DNA of 64,000 nt from Vanilla planifolia (lineage: Eukaryota; Streptophyta; Magnoliopsida; Asparagales; Orchidaceae), in assembly GCA_023846275.1 (NCBI GenBank), contig JAIUJO010000299.1, forward strand, positions 139,001-203,000. The letters run 5' to 3'. Position numbers and translations under genes: made by a program. The notes below the pieces were generated by a model. The model was given only the letters and a program-made list of their open reading frames with translations, made no database searches and had not been told where the DNA came from. Positions 15,101 to 29,390 of this stretch are shown piece after piece. Positions within the stretch are counted from its first letter, which is position 1. Every line of letters starts with the position of its first letter.

Positions 15101-15319
15101 TCACCTGGAAGCAATGTTTTATTAAAAAAAACTTCATGCAATGCAAATGATATATGATATTAGATATACAATAATATACCTAATTGTCTATAAGAGAATG
15201 TTTTATTTCAATTATATAATGGTGATAAAGTGTAATATACCTAATTGAAAAATTAATTGCATATCAAAATGTCTCACATTCTATGCCAAATTCATTAAAA
15301 AAATATTCAAAAATATCAC

Positions 15320-15406
15320 ACCATATTTTACAAGGGTTTTGGCAAATTTATTTCATTAGTATTTTTGAATATCATTGCACTCCTTCTCATTAGTATTTTT
15401 GAATAT
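15320..15406. repeat. Small inverted chip plus 34-bp-offset direct repeat
   Basis: At about 15,325-15,350 the sequence 'acaagggttttggcaaattt' is in plus orientation, although flanking satellite is minus; the minus form is 'gccaaaacccttgtaaat', seen at 14,899-14,916. Immediately after, 'cattagtatttttgaatat' occurs twice (15,354-15,372 and 15,388-15,406). This suggests a local fold-back or template-switch event. Confidence 0.6.
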
Positions 15407-18400
15407 TTATTTCATCTTAATTAGACCATGTTTGGATTTTTTGCAAATTTCCAAAACAAACATAAATAATAATAAATTTTTTTAAAATATTAAGTAAATA
15501 TGTACATTAAAATTGATATAAGAAAAATTAATGAAATGTAATATCAGCCAATTAAGAACAATACCAAAGTCACAATATTGAAGAATTAGAGTTTCATAAT
15601 CATTGAGCCAAATCAAAGAGAAACTTTTGAAGAAGTGGGATAAGTTATATAGGAATCATGCATTCTAAATATTAAGGAGATAGAGTGTGATGCTCTTAAT
15701 CATCAACAAATATAAAAATCAAAATATCTCCTAATGTTTAACAAAATAGCAAAATATAAAATAATTAAAAACATAGAAAAAGTATACTTTAACTAAATAA
15801 AGCTCATGGAGGCATGTTCATTGATGTATCTTTTATCATGCTCAACAATCTTTTGGAACAAATCTAAATAAAAAATTAAGTGTGAATAATAATAAATTAC
15901 TATTTTATACTAAAAAAATGATTTGTTAAATTGAAGAAATATAACATAACAAAATCAAATTATTATAAAAGTCACATAAGAGTAAACTTAGTGTTACATA
16001 TGATAATAACAAAATTAAAGAAAAAAGTTTTAAAAATGTGGTAAATTAAAAATTGTAGAGGAAATTTTTACTGAAAGATATAAAGACGATTGAGCATAAC
16101 ATCTTTCATCATTAAATCTGGTGGAAATCAAAATACCGAGTACAATATGGCAAAACACTAGAAATAAAGCATTTCAAATATATAGAAATGAATACTTTAT
16201 GGGGTTCATCGAGATGGCTCTAATGATATTTCTTTGTATCAATTTGACTTTGTTTAGAATTATTCTGTATTATCATAGTTAATATGGATAAACAATAAAT
16301 AATAATTATTTTAATAATAGCTAAACATACAATAAAGCTAAAATGACATATATTTAAGCAGTGGAATATAACAAAATCAAAGTAATGTGTCACATGAGAG
16401 GGAATTTAAGTTGTAGTGCAAAGAAACCAAACTAAAGTAAAAGGTTTAAAGAAATTAGATTAAATTTATATGAAAGTTCAATTCCATGATAAAGCTACCA
16501 CATCTGGTACAAATCTAACGTTCTTTAAAGCATGTGAAGGCTAAAAAAATAAAATATTTAAAAAATATTGAAATAAATATTTAATTTAATACAACTCCTT
16601 AAAATAAGTCCATTGAAATTTTTTTTTCTCCATAGGAACTTATATAGAATTACTATGAATTATCTAAACTAATAAGCATAAATTATAATAAATTATTTTT
16701 TTAATGTTAAGCAAATATATAGTAAAACAAAGATGAGATAAATTGAATCAAAGGAAAATATTCAAGCCAAATTAATGCAATTGACATGTGAGAGGTGACT
16801 TAAAGTTACATTGTATTATAAAAAAATTAAATTAGAAATTTTGAAGAAATGAAAAACTTTTATGTAAAAGTTGCATTCCAAGTTATAGAGGAAATGAAGT
16901 GTAATATTCATGATCTTCAAATTAGGCATGAAATGAAAACTCTGGTAAACCATGATAAAATCTTAGAAAATAAATTATTAGAGATATACAAGTGAGCATG
17001 TTCATAGATAGAGCACATAAAGATAACTCTAATGAACATAGTCTCATCTCATGTGGACCTCATTTAGATTTATTATAACTTACTAAGTGAAATAAGTATA
17101 AATAATAATAAATTATTTTTTAAATAAAGAAAAATAATATTAAAGTTTAGATAACATAAATTGTAGTAGTATAACATTACCAAATCAAAACAATATAAAG
17201 TTCACATCAAAGGAGCATTTTAGTTAAGTGGTAACAAAACAAAATCAAAGCAAAACATTTCAAAAAATGACATAAAATTTATAGAAAAGTTAAATTCCAA
17301 GACTTTAAGATTGGTTGCAATATCCATGATCTCCAATTCTGGGATGAATCTAAGGTCTTAGAAATCATGTAATCCATATAAAATGAATTTTTAATTATAA
17401 ATAAAATATTTAGTTAGTTAGAGTTCATTGAGATCAGTTGAATTATATTTGTTGTCTCCATCACTCGTTATTTCAAATGGCTATGAATTTTAAAATTAAT
17501 GAATCATAAAAAAATGATTTTTAATATTAGGTTATTATATTTTAATGTTGAATAGAGATGAGATGAAGTAATGTTGTACAACCAAATAAAATGATGTAAG
17601 GTTAAATGAGAGGAAATTTATAGTAAGCAACAATATTAAATAAACAAAAACTTTTGTTCAAATGAGTAAATGTATGCATGGTAATGCTACACTCCAAAAT
17701 GCTAAGAACATCTCTTGATACATTATTGATTAACAAATCAGTTATAGATCAAATTATCTTGTAGGTAATACCCTAGAAAGAAAATATGTTAAAAATAATA
17801 TGTATAAATGTTTTATTGAATCTAATAGAACCTGTCGAGACAAGTCGAATGATGTTTGTTTTGTTTTGATCAAATATCAGTGAGAATTACTACAAATTAC
17901 AAAGCTAGGTAAGCATAAAAAATAAGAAAGTTATTCTTTTAATGTCAAGCAAATATGTTTTAAAAATAAAATAGCATAAATTGAAACAGTGAAACATAAC
18001 TAAATAAATGTTTGTTATGTCATAGTATAGTGGAGTCATACTTTCTTGGTAATTTAACCAAATTAGAGGAAAAATTTGAAGAAATGTGATGTTTTACGAG
18101 AAAGGTTAGTTCCATTGTACTATGGAGATCAAGCATAACATCATTGACCAGTGATTCTAGAGCAGTTTGAAATTCCTCGTAGAACATACAGAAAAGAAAA
18201 TAAAATACTTAACATACATAAATTTATATTTAAGTAGATAGAGTCATTTGGATGAATCGAATGACATTCATTCTCTTTAGATCAAACCACATTTTGAATT
18301 ACCATGAATTGTCAAAGTAAAGTTTTAAATATAATAATAACTTGTTATTTTAATAACAAGTCATTATATACTAAATTTCAAAATAAGATTAGTTGAAGCA

Positions 18401-19346
18401 ATCTAATGTTACCAAATCAAACCAATGTAATGGTCACACGAGAGAAGGTTTAGAATTATATACTAATATAACCAAACCAAAATGAATAATTTTAAGAAAT
18501 ATGATAATTTGAAGGAAAGTTGTACTCAAAGATATTATGCAAATCGTTTTAATATACTGCATAGTTAAATATAAAATAAATAACCATGTATCGTAATGCA
18601 TTTATAGTAAATTAGTAAATAAAATATTTAAAAATGTTATAATGAATTCTTAATTGTATAGAGCTCATTGAGATAAGCCGAATGATATTTATTTTGTCTT
18701 GATTGTGCCTTATTTGATACATTACTAATCACTAAAGTTTATGAGTATTAATAATATAGAAATATTTTTATTTCATATTTAGCAAAATTATGAAAAAGTT
18801 GTTTCCAGATAAATTGAAGTAATGTATTGCTATTAAATCAAAGCGATATAATAGTGATATGAAAGGAGATTTAAAGTTATATAGTAATGTAATCAATTCA
18901 AAGTAAAATAATTTTAGAAATAAAACAAATTATGCAAAATGTTGCATTTAGAGATCCTAACTAGATTGAATGTGATACAACAAATTACTATTTTTGCAAA
19001 AAATAGTAAATTTGATAAATCCAATCAAGGTTAGTCCAACAAAGTTAACTTCATGTCAATTTGTGATACTACAAATTGCTAATATAAATAGGCATAAATA
19101 ACAAAAAATTACTATTTTTAAGATAATGTAAAAAAATATTAACGTTGAAACATTATAAATTGAAATAATATAATATAACCAATTAAAGTCATGTAAAATT
19201 CACTTAATAAGAGAATAAAAGTTTAAAAGTATATTAAGAAAATTAAGTGTAACATCTTCAATCAAAAAATGAAGAATGAATCAAAATATGTAATAAAAGT
19301 TTTCTAAACCATCACAAATAAAATATTTTAAAAAAATATAAAAAAG

Positions 19347-19500
19347 AATATTTGAAATATTATAGCATGTTAAGATATATCTAGTGTAGCTTCTTTCATC
19401 TCGTTCAGATATCATTTGGAAAAAAGCATATTTGAAATATTATAGCATGTTAAGATAAATCTAGTGTAGCTTCTTTCATCTCGTTCAAACATCATTTGGA
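19347..19500. repeat. Recent 80-bp tandem duplication within one satellite unit
   Basis: Two copies with an 80-bp offset, starting at about 19,347 and 19,427, cover the reversed 'tagcatgttaagat', 'ctagtgtagcttctttcatc' and 'tcatttgga' segments. I count three mismatches in about 74 aligned bases. That is far closer than any two satellite units in the window, so this duplication is much younger than the array. Confidence 0.9.
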
Positions 19501-22500
19501 AATACTATGACTTACTAATCTAAATAATCATAAATAATGAGGAAATATTTTTTTTATAAAAGTAAATATATATTAAAGTTGAAATAAAATAAATGAGATA
19601 ATGTAGTACGACAAAATAAGGATGATGCAATCATCATAGCAAAAGAGATTTGGAGTTATATCGTCATATAAACAAATTAAGTGAAAGATTTAAGAATGAG
19701 TTAAAATGTATAGGAAACCTACACTCCAAGTTATAAGATATGTTAGTGGTTAGATCATCAATTCCCTATTCTAATATTAAACAAATAATCTCATAAAGTT
19801 TGAAAAAAACTTGAAAGTAAAATATGAACAAATAATTTATAAAAATGAATATTTAATTAAATAAAATATATCAAGTTGTCTCCAATGATATTTTTTCATA
19901 TTAATTGGATACAATTTAGAGTTTTTTTTAATTCTAAAAGTAAAAAAGCATAAATAATAATAAATTAAAATTCTAACATTAAGAAAATATATATTAAAAG
20001 TAAAATGACACAAATTGTTTGCTTCAAAAAAAGAGGAGAGTTAGAGTATTATAGTAATGTGCCTAAATCAAACAAAAAATTTTGAAAAAAGATATAAATT
20101 ATGTGAGAAAGCTACACTTGAAGGACAAAGTAGATCGAGTGTATCTCATTTGAAGATTCAAATGACATACGAATGAAAATGTCTTCCAAAAATCTTACAA
20201 AATAGAATACAAAAAATATCAAATTGAAGATAAAATTTTATCGACTTCATCATGAAAGCTGAACATTTTTTTCATCGGGATTGAACCTTCTTTGGATATA
20301 CTATCAATTGGAAAAGTTAGTAAAAATAAATAAAAATAATTTATTATTTTAATATTAGATAAATATATGTTAAAGAAAAAATGACATAAATGGCGACAAT
20401 GTAACATAACAAAATTAAAGCAATATAAAAATGGCTCAAATGGTGATTAAGCCTTACATCACAAAACAACCAAATGAAATAAAAAATATTGATAAAATGA
20501 GAAAAATAGTATGGGAAAGTGACACTCTAAGATATAATAAAGATCAAGTGTAATATCATCAATCATCAAAGAAGGAAAAAATCAATATGTCACATCAATC
20601 GTACAAAGTCCTTAGAAAATGAAATACGTAAAACTTTAAAATTTGCAATTTAATTTGTTATGTCTAGTGCAGATGTGTCTAACGACATTTGATTCATGTT
20701 GATGAGAAGTAGCCTTTAATTACTCCAAATTTCCAAATTAATCAAGAATAAAAAAATTTAATTATTTTTTTAATGTTTCTTAAATATGTAAGATTTGATT
20801 AAATAAATTGAATAAATGTAATATAACACGACCAAACTAATGTAATGGTATAATAATTGGAGAGTTTGAGTTTCATAATAATATAACAAAATCAAGAAAA
20901 AACTTTCATTAAATAAGATAAAAAAAAGAAAGTTTCATTGTAAGGTACTATTATTGTTAGGCATAGCATCATCTATAATTAAATGTTGTATAAATTAAAA
21001 TGTCTTGCAAAACAAATAATGGAATAGAAAATAAAATATTTGGAAGTGATAAAAAAATATCTTATCAGAGAGGGCATCAAAGGGAGTCTAACAACATTAC
21101 TTTCATTTTGATCCGGAATTGCTTAGAATTGCTATCAATTACCAAAGTAAATAACCATAAGTAACAATTAATTACTATTTTAATATTAAGTTAACATATA
21201 TAAAAGTTGAAATAAGATAAACTAATCCAATGTCATATTAACAAATAAAAATGGTGTAAAGGTCATAGAAAAGATTAGTTAGTGATGCAAAAAAATAACC
21301 AAATATTTGACAAAAATTTAAGAAAATGTTATAAATTATAAGGTAAAGATACATTCCAAGATACTGAGATGATAATGTGTAGCATCATTGATCATCAAAC
21401 TAATTGTGAATTGAATTCCCTCTTGAAGTGTAGAAAAACATAAAAAAATAAAAAAAATGAGAAGTTTAAAAATAAATTGTTAATTAGAAATAGGTTGTTC
21501 ACACTAGTCAAACAATGTTTACTTCAGCTCAGTAAGACTTGTTTGCAATTACTATAAGTTAGAAAAGTTAAAAGCATAATAATAATAAATTATTATTTTA
21601 AAATAAATTAAATATATAATAAAGGTGAAATTAGATAAATTGAAGATGTGTAATGCATCTAAATCAAACAGAAGTGCTCATATGAGTAGAGTTATACATT
21701 TAGTGTAATATAACCAAATCAAAATGATAAATTTTTAACAAATGGGATATATTTTAAAAATTTGTTGTATTCTAAGACACTAAGTGAACTAAGTGTAATA
21801 ACAATGAACTAAAATTTTGCTACAATTCATAATGTTAAGAAAATCATGTCAAAAACCTTTATCAAACAAGATGTTTAAAATAAACAATGATTATTTAATT
21901 ATATGGAATGTCAAGACGAATTCAAGGATGTTTTCATCTCAATAGGATCGCATTTGTAATATAGTGAATTAATAAACTAAATAAGAAAAAAGAATAATAA
22001 ATTATCATATAGCTATGAAGAGAATATATATTAAAACTAAAATGATATAAATTGAATAAAAATTATACAACCAATAAAATGGAACAAGTTTGAAGAATGA
22101 GATACATTGCATGAGAAAGTTGCATTCAAAAATACCAAGGAGATCAGTTGTAGCATCCTCTATCATCAAATCATATATGAATTAAAATTTCTTATAAATC
22201 TTGCCAATAACATAGAAAATAAAGCACTTGTAAATGTTAAAAAGAGCATTTAGTTCGATAGAGTTCCATGACATGAGTATAAAAAAGATTGTTTCACCTC
22301 GATAAGACCTCGTAGAGAAATTTTACAAATTACCAAATAAATAAGCAACAATAATAATAAATTATTTCCTTCATCTTGATTGGAATTGTTTTAAAATGTT
22401 TACAATTTATTGATATAATTAAACATAAATTATAATAGATTGTTTTTTAAACATTAAGCAAATATGTAGTTGAGCTAAAATATGATAAATTGAGGAAATA

Positions 22501-22639
22501 TAATATATGTAAATCAAACACATGTAAATAACAAAACTATGAAGATTTTGAGTTACAAAATAATATATTGAAATCAAAGCAATAAGTTTTAATTAATGAG
22601 TTGAATATTATAGGAAAGCTATATACCAAGATGTAATGT

Positions 22640-22735
22640 AAATTAAGTGCAATAGCATCAATCATCATGACTTGGATGTAATGAAATGTACCATAAAGAA
22701 TTGCAATATCATCAATCATCAAGTCTAACGACATT
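22640..22735. repeat. Short duplication around the anchor box
   Basis: The anchor occurs twice about 60 bp apart: 'tgcaatagcatcaatcatca' near 22,648 and 'tgcaatatcatcaatcatca' near 22,700. One base differs in the 20-base core. The second copy runs straight into the 'gtctaacgacattt' segment, so about 100 bp of a normal unit is missing. Confidence 0.7.
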
Positions 22736-25700
22736 TTCTTCATCTTGATTATACCATATTTGTAGTTCTTACGACTTACTCATGTAAATAAGCATAGATA
22801 ATAATGTATAATAGTTTTAATGTTAAGTAAATATATGTTGAAATTGAAATGAGATGAATTGAATCCTTCTAAAAGAACTAAATCAATGGAATACAATGAT
22901 CACATGAGATGAGATTTAGAGTTATGCACGAAAATAGCCAATTGTATGAGGCACCTTTGAAGAAATTATGTAGAATATGCAAGAAAGTTGCCTTCCAAGA
23001 TACTGAGCAGATTTAGGATAACATACTCGATTGTAAAAAAATAGTTAGGGATAAAAATATCTAACAAAGTATGGAAAAATCTATAAAAGTTTTTAGAAGT
23101 TTTAATAAGAATATTAAATATGATAGTGCATGTCGAGTTAATGATAACAATCATTATTTGATCTTAATAGAACCTCATTTTTAATTACTAATAATTAGAT
23201 AAATAAATAAGTTAAAAATTAATAAATTCTAACTTTAAAGTTTTATTATATATACTAAAACTAAAATGAGATAACTTAAGGAATTGTGGTATTAATAAAT
23301 CAGGTTGATGTAAAGGTCATAAGAGAAGATATTTACAATGACATTATGCTAAAAAGTTCCATTCAAACATCTTAAGGAGTTTGAGTGTGACATCTTCACC
23401 CAACAATACACGTACAAAAAAACATGTCTCATAAAGTATGCCATGCCTTGAGAAAACCAAATCTTTGGAAATTATAAAACTAAAAATTTAGTAAGATAAA
23501 GCCCAATGGCATGAGCCCAATGACACCTATTCTATGTCTATAAAATCTCACTTAAAAGGTCTAAGAATTGCCCACTATGATAAGAATAACGATAATAAAT
23601 TATTCTTTTAATATTATGTATATATAAAAAAATAAATGACATATGTTTAAAAAATAAAATGTAACAAAATTAAAGTTGAATAAAGGATAAATAAAAAAAG
23701 AATTAGAGTTTCATAGAAATATAACCAAATTAAAGAAAAAACTTTTATTGAAATAACAAGATAGTATAAAAAAGTTCCACTCAAGGATACAATGGATATC
23801 ATATGTAACAATCTCGATTATCAAGTTAGATACAATTTAAAATGACCTATTAAACAAGTAGAATCCTCAAAAAATAAAATATTGAAAAAAATATATTGGA
23901 ATGAATATTTAATTTCATAGAGCTCGTCGAGAAGACTCCAATGAAATTTTTTATTGATCAGACCTTGTTCAACATTATTATGATCTAATACATTAAAAAT
24001 CTTAAATAAATCAACATTTTTAAATTAAAAAAATATGTATTAAAGCTTCAATGAGAAAAATTGTAGTAATTTTATTTAACAAAATCAAATGAATATAGAA
24101 ATCACAGAGGTGGAGATTTTGACTTACATAGTAATGCAGTGAAATCATATCATAAGTTTGAAAAAATAATATAAATTGCACTAGAAAGATGCTTTTCATG
24201 ATACTATGGAGAAGGATGATGAAATCTTTAATTACAAAATAAGAAATGATTCAAACTATCTCATAAATCATGCCAAAAACATTGAAACAAAAACTAAATC
24301 ATAATGAAAAATTATACAAGAAAGATATATTGTTCAATATAATTGAGATTGAGTGTGATAATCTCAAATACGAAATAAGGTATGAATTGATATATTTCTT
24401 AAATGATTCCAAAACCATTGTAAATAAAATATTCAAAAGTGGGAAAATCAATCCTTAATTTTATAAAGCTTATGTGGATAAGTTCACCGATGTTTGTTTC
24501 GTCCCAATTGGAACTCATTTGTAATTATCGTGAGTCTTAAAGGAATATAAGAAAAAATAGTAGGAATTATTAATGAATAATCATTAATTATTAATTTAAT
24601 AGTAATAAAATATATATTAAGGACGAAATAACATAAATTGAAATATTGTAATATAATAAAATCAATGAAATATAAAGATTTCATTAAAGGACATTTAGAG
24701 TTGCATATTTGAAGAAGCAAGTCAACAAACAAGATTTAAAGAAATGGGGTAAATTATATATGTAAGCAGTATCCCTTGATGCAAAAAAAATCAGGTGCAA
24801 CATACTGGATTATTAAAATTAGGAATGGATCTGCATATCTCTTGCCATAATAAAAGAAGGTAAAATATTATAAAATATAAATATTTATTTAGGTAGAGAA
24901 TTCCTTAAATAATGTTTAAATTTAAGAAATATGATAAATTATATTGAAAATTTGTAATCCAAGATAGTGAGCAGATTAAGGGTAACACCCCCGATTACCA
25001 GTTTAAATACAAATCAAAACCTCTCATAAAAAAAAACAAAATTAGAGAAAATAAAGTAATTTAAAATATAAAATGTATATTTAACTGGAAGTAGAAAAAT
25101 TAGCTGAGTCTAATGACTTTTGTTTCAACTCAAATGGTCCTTATTTGTTGTAATAGCGAATTACTTCTGTAGATCAATAAAAAGAATAATTAATTATTTT
25201 CTAATTTTTATAAATTATATATTAATGTTGAAATTAAAAAAATTTAATACTTTTAATGTTACTATATCTAAGTAATGCAATGGTTAAATAACGTGATATC
25301 TAGTGTTGCATAATAATATAAAAATTAAATATAATAATTATAAAAAATAAGATAAATTAATGATAAATTTGCATTCCAAAGTATTATGATTGATTGTAAC
25401 ATCCACGATCACAAAATAAGGTACACATCAAAATGTTTGATAGGACATGTAAAGCCCTAGAAAATAAAACTTGTAAATGATTTTTATAAAATGAATTTCT
25501 TATTTAATATAGCTCATTAAGACAAATCCAATAATGTTTGTGTCACCTTGATTAAAGTTTTATTGGAATTAATATGAATTACAGAAGGGATTAGGAGCAA
25601 ATAATACATAACGATAATTTTACTACACGATGAATCTTTATTTAAAAAAATGAGAATTTCAAGCAATAGAGTATAAACCATTTCAAAGTGGTGTAAAGAT

Positions 25701-26821
25701 CGTATTAGATAAGATTTGAAGTTATATAACAAAATAGAAAAATAAATGTGAAAAATGTGAAGAAATGTGATAGATTTTATGGAAAAGTTCAATTTGAAAC
25801 TGTTAAGGAGATTTAGTGTGAAATGACTAGCCTTTAAATTATGTACAAATGAAAAAAATCTTTGAAAGCATAAAAAACTAATGAAAATAATATGCATAAA
25901 TATATCAAAATGAAAAATGAATTTTAATACTAAGTTGAGTTGAGTCCAATGACTTTTTTTGACCTAAATCAGATAATTGTTAGAATTATTGCTAATCAAT
26001 GCAGTTAATGGCATAATTGATAATAAAGCATTATGTTAACATTAAGTAAGAAAAATTTTATAGCTAAAATGTGATAAGTTAAATAAATGTAATATCATCA
26101 AATCAAATCAATTTACTGGTCATATTGTTTGAGATTTAGTGTTAAATAAGAATATAGCAAAATTGAAGCAAGAACTTTTAAGAAATGAGACAAATTCTTC
26201 AAGAAAGTTTCATTTTGAGATACCAAAGTAAAAATATTTAAAACTTCAAAACTGAAAACTTAAAGTTATGGGTGAAATGGTTAAAGATTTAGAGTTACAT
26301 ATTATTATTCCAAAATTAATGAAAAAACTTTTATGAAATGAGCTAAATTGTGTGGGCAAGTTTCATTCCATTATAACAAAGAGAAAATGTTTAAAAATTA
26401 AAAACTGAAAATTTAATTGATTAGATCTCAAAAAAAAAATTGAATTCAGCAACGTAATTTCAACTTGATTAGACTAAGTTTAGAAAAACTATGTACAAGA
26501 AGAAGAAATAAGTAAAATAATAATAAAATATTATTTTTGTTTTTAGTAATATTTTAAATAAAGTTATAAATTAAAGCAATCAAATAAAATTAACCAAGGA
26601 AATCTAATGGTCACGAGGGAATATATATAGTTTAAAATAATATAACAAAATTAATGTGACAAATTTTAGAAAATATAGTAAATTATTTGGGAAATTAGGT
26701 ACTTAACAAATTACCCTTAAAAGATGTGAAAAAAAGAAAATGAAATATTTAAAAATATAAAATAATATATTTGGATTGATTGTACATATTGAGATGAGTC
26801 CAATGACATTCACTCGTATTG

Positions 26822-27030
26822 ATCGTATAACATCTAAATCTAATTTTAATTAAGAAAGTAAATATCAACAAAAATTAACAAATTATTACTTTAAGATTAA
26901 CAAAATTTGTATTGAAAAAAATAGGTTACATCTAATTTACTATTAATTAAGAAAGTAAATAACAAAAAAAATTAATAAATTATTCTTTTAATATTAAAAA
27001 ATTTATATTAAAGAAAAAAATAGGTTAATT
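26822..27030. repeat. ~97-100-bp tandem duplication of the A+T core
   Basis: 'ttaattaagaaagtaaat' recurs at 26,846 and 26,943, and 'gaaaaaaataggtta' ends both copies (about 26,913 and 27,013). The two copies share the reversed A+T core of one satellite unit and are closer to each other than to other units. Confidence 0.75.
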
Positions 27031-29390
27031 GTGTCTATGTAATATAACTAAATCAAAACACGGTATTATTCATACAAGAGCAAACAATTTTAAGAAATAG
27101 AATGAATTATACATAAAATTTGTAGTAAAGATAGTAAAAAAATAACAAGTGTTGTATCCTCAATCATCAAATCATATACCTTTGAAAATGTCTCATAACA
27201 AATGCTAAAACCATAGAAGATAAAGTATTTAAAAGTATACAGAAGCAATTTTTAATTGTATAAAGAACTTTGAGATTAGTCCATCGATATTTGTTTCATC
27301 TTTATAAAACCTCAACTGACAATTGCTATGAATTACAAAATAAAATAAAAATAAATAGTAAGACAAATTATTTTACTCGTTAGAAAGAATATATTAAAGA
27401 TAAGATGAGATAAATTAAAATAAAGATATATAACAAAATAAAACAAGTTAGGGCCATAAGATAGGAGACAGAGTTACAAATTAATTTGAAAAAATCAAAA
27501 CATATAATTCGAGGAATTTAATTAAACATAATAGAATAGCATCCTTCCAAGAATTAAGGGGATTGATTGAAAAATTTTTGATAATTAAAACAAGTACAAA
27601 TCAAACTTTCTCTAAACGAGTGATGAAATACTAAAAGTTAAAATACCTTAAAATAATGAAAGTTTATATTTAATTTCATTGAGACGATATATATGAGCCA
27701 AATAATGTTTGTTTATACCGATTAGATAATGTTTGGATTTACTATAAATTTCCAATATAAATAAGTATAAATAATAATAATTTTTTTGACATAAAAATAT
27801 ACATTAAAGTTGAAATAAAATAAACTAATGTACTTTAAAAAATAACAAAATCAAAGCAAAGAAAAATTCTTATCAGCAGTAATGTTACATATTAACATAA
27901 CAAGTTAAAGAGAAAAGTTAAAGAAATGAAATCTTTTATTTTGGATTGTTGTTTTCATGATACTAAAGTGATAAAGTGCAAAATCCCTCACCATCAAATT
28001 AGGCACAAAAAAATTACTTAAAATAAAACATATCCAAACTTTAGAAAAGAAAAAATTTAAAAATAAAAAAATTAATATTTAATTAGATGGAGCTTGTTGA
28101 GTCGAGTCAAACTGCTATCTCATCTTAATTGGAGCTAGTTTTGAATTACTCTAAATTCCAAAATTAAATAAGAATTAGAAATACTAAATTATTATTTTAA
28201 TACAAAGTAAATAAATATGGAAGTAAAAAAGATATAAATTGAAGTAATGTGTTATAACAAAGTTAAATAGATTTGTAAATCAAATGGAAGAAGACCAATT
28301 ATCGAAGAATGATACATTCCATGATTTTGAGAAGATTGAGTGTAACATCCTTGATCAGCAAATTAACTTCGAATAAAAATCTCTCATGGAACTTTTGAAA
28401 CAAAAGAAAACATATTTAAAAACTTAAAATTTTAAAGTTGATTTCAACTCATCGAGATAGGTAAAATAGTTTCTGTTTCATGTCAATATGATCCACATTC
28501 TTATTACTTGGGATTTTGTAAATAAAATATGTGTTAGATTATTATTTTAATGTTATGTAAATATATACAATGTTTGAAAGGTCATAAATTTGAATACTAT
28601 ATTATAATTAAACAAAAGCAATGTAGAGGACAGACTTGAGTAACATTTGAGTTTGGTACTAATGTAATTGTAATATCATAAATCGATCATCAAATTAGGT
28701 ACAAATTGAAATATTTCTTAAAAAATACTAAATCCAAAGAAAATAAAATATTAAAATAATATAAAAATTGATTTTTTAAATAGATAGAACTCATCTAAAA
28801 AAGTTAAATGGGATATGATTCCTCTTGGTTTGATGATGTTTATAGTTAATGTGAATTTCAAAGTAAATATGCTTCAATAAAAATAAGTTATTTTTAATAT
28901 AAATTTGATATATATTAAAGCCAAGGTCACACAAAGTATAACAATATATTTGAAAAAACCAAAGAGAGTAAGCGAAACACGAGAAAAGAATTAGTGTTTC
29001 ATAATAATAAAATAAAAACGAAAGAAAAAAATTTGAGAAAACAAAAATAAACGGTATAAAAAGGTTGTAATATAAAATACTCACTTGATCAAGTGTGCAA
29101 AGAACCTAGAAATATAATATTTGAAAATATTAAAAATTAATATTTATTAGATATAGCAAATTAAGTAGAAACCGTCTTTAATTGACCTAGCTCAAAGGCC
29201 ATGACGTTTACTCTGAATTGTACTAGTAAATAAGCTTAAATACTAATATTTTTTTATTAAGTTAATATATGTATTAAAACTAACATGAGAAATTTAAAAA
29301 TTATTGCATAAGTTAATTAATGTGAAGTAATGATCGAATAAGAAGAGAATTAGATTTTCATAATAACATAACAGGAGTAAGAAAAGATCC

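Larger units (their letters stand above)
14330..29390 (-). repeat. Ancient ~410-bp satellite, domain 3a (minus orientation)
   Basis: Reverse-orientation units. The reversed anchor ('gtgtaacatc', then 'gatcatcaaatt') lies near 14,472, 14,842, 15,220, 15,690, 16,100, 16,500, 16,900, 17,315, 17,720, 18,140, 18,545, 18,970, 19,250, 19,745, 20,140, 20,550, 20,960, 21,380, 21,795, 22,150, 22,650, 23,010, 23,380, 23,805, 24,215, 24,355, 24,790, 24,985, 25,395, 25,820, 27,150, 28,340, 28,670 and 29,090, with poorly preserved units at 26.2-26.8 and 27.5-28.0 kb. The usual step is 400-425 bp; short steps (140-200 bp near 24.3 and 24.9 kb) mark internally deleted units. Open frames of up to 126 codons on the minus strand (25,517-25,897) are satellite sequence, recognised by the recurring hydrophobic Leu/Ile/Tyr-rich peptide. 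No gene seen. Confidence 0.88.
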
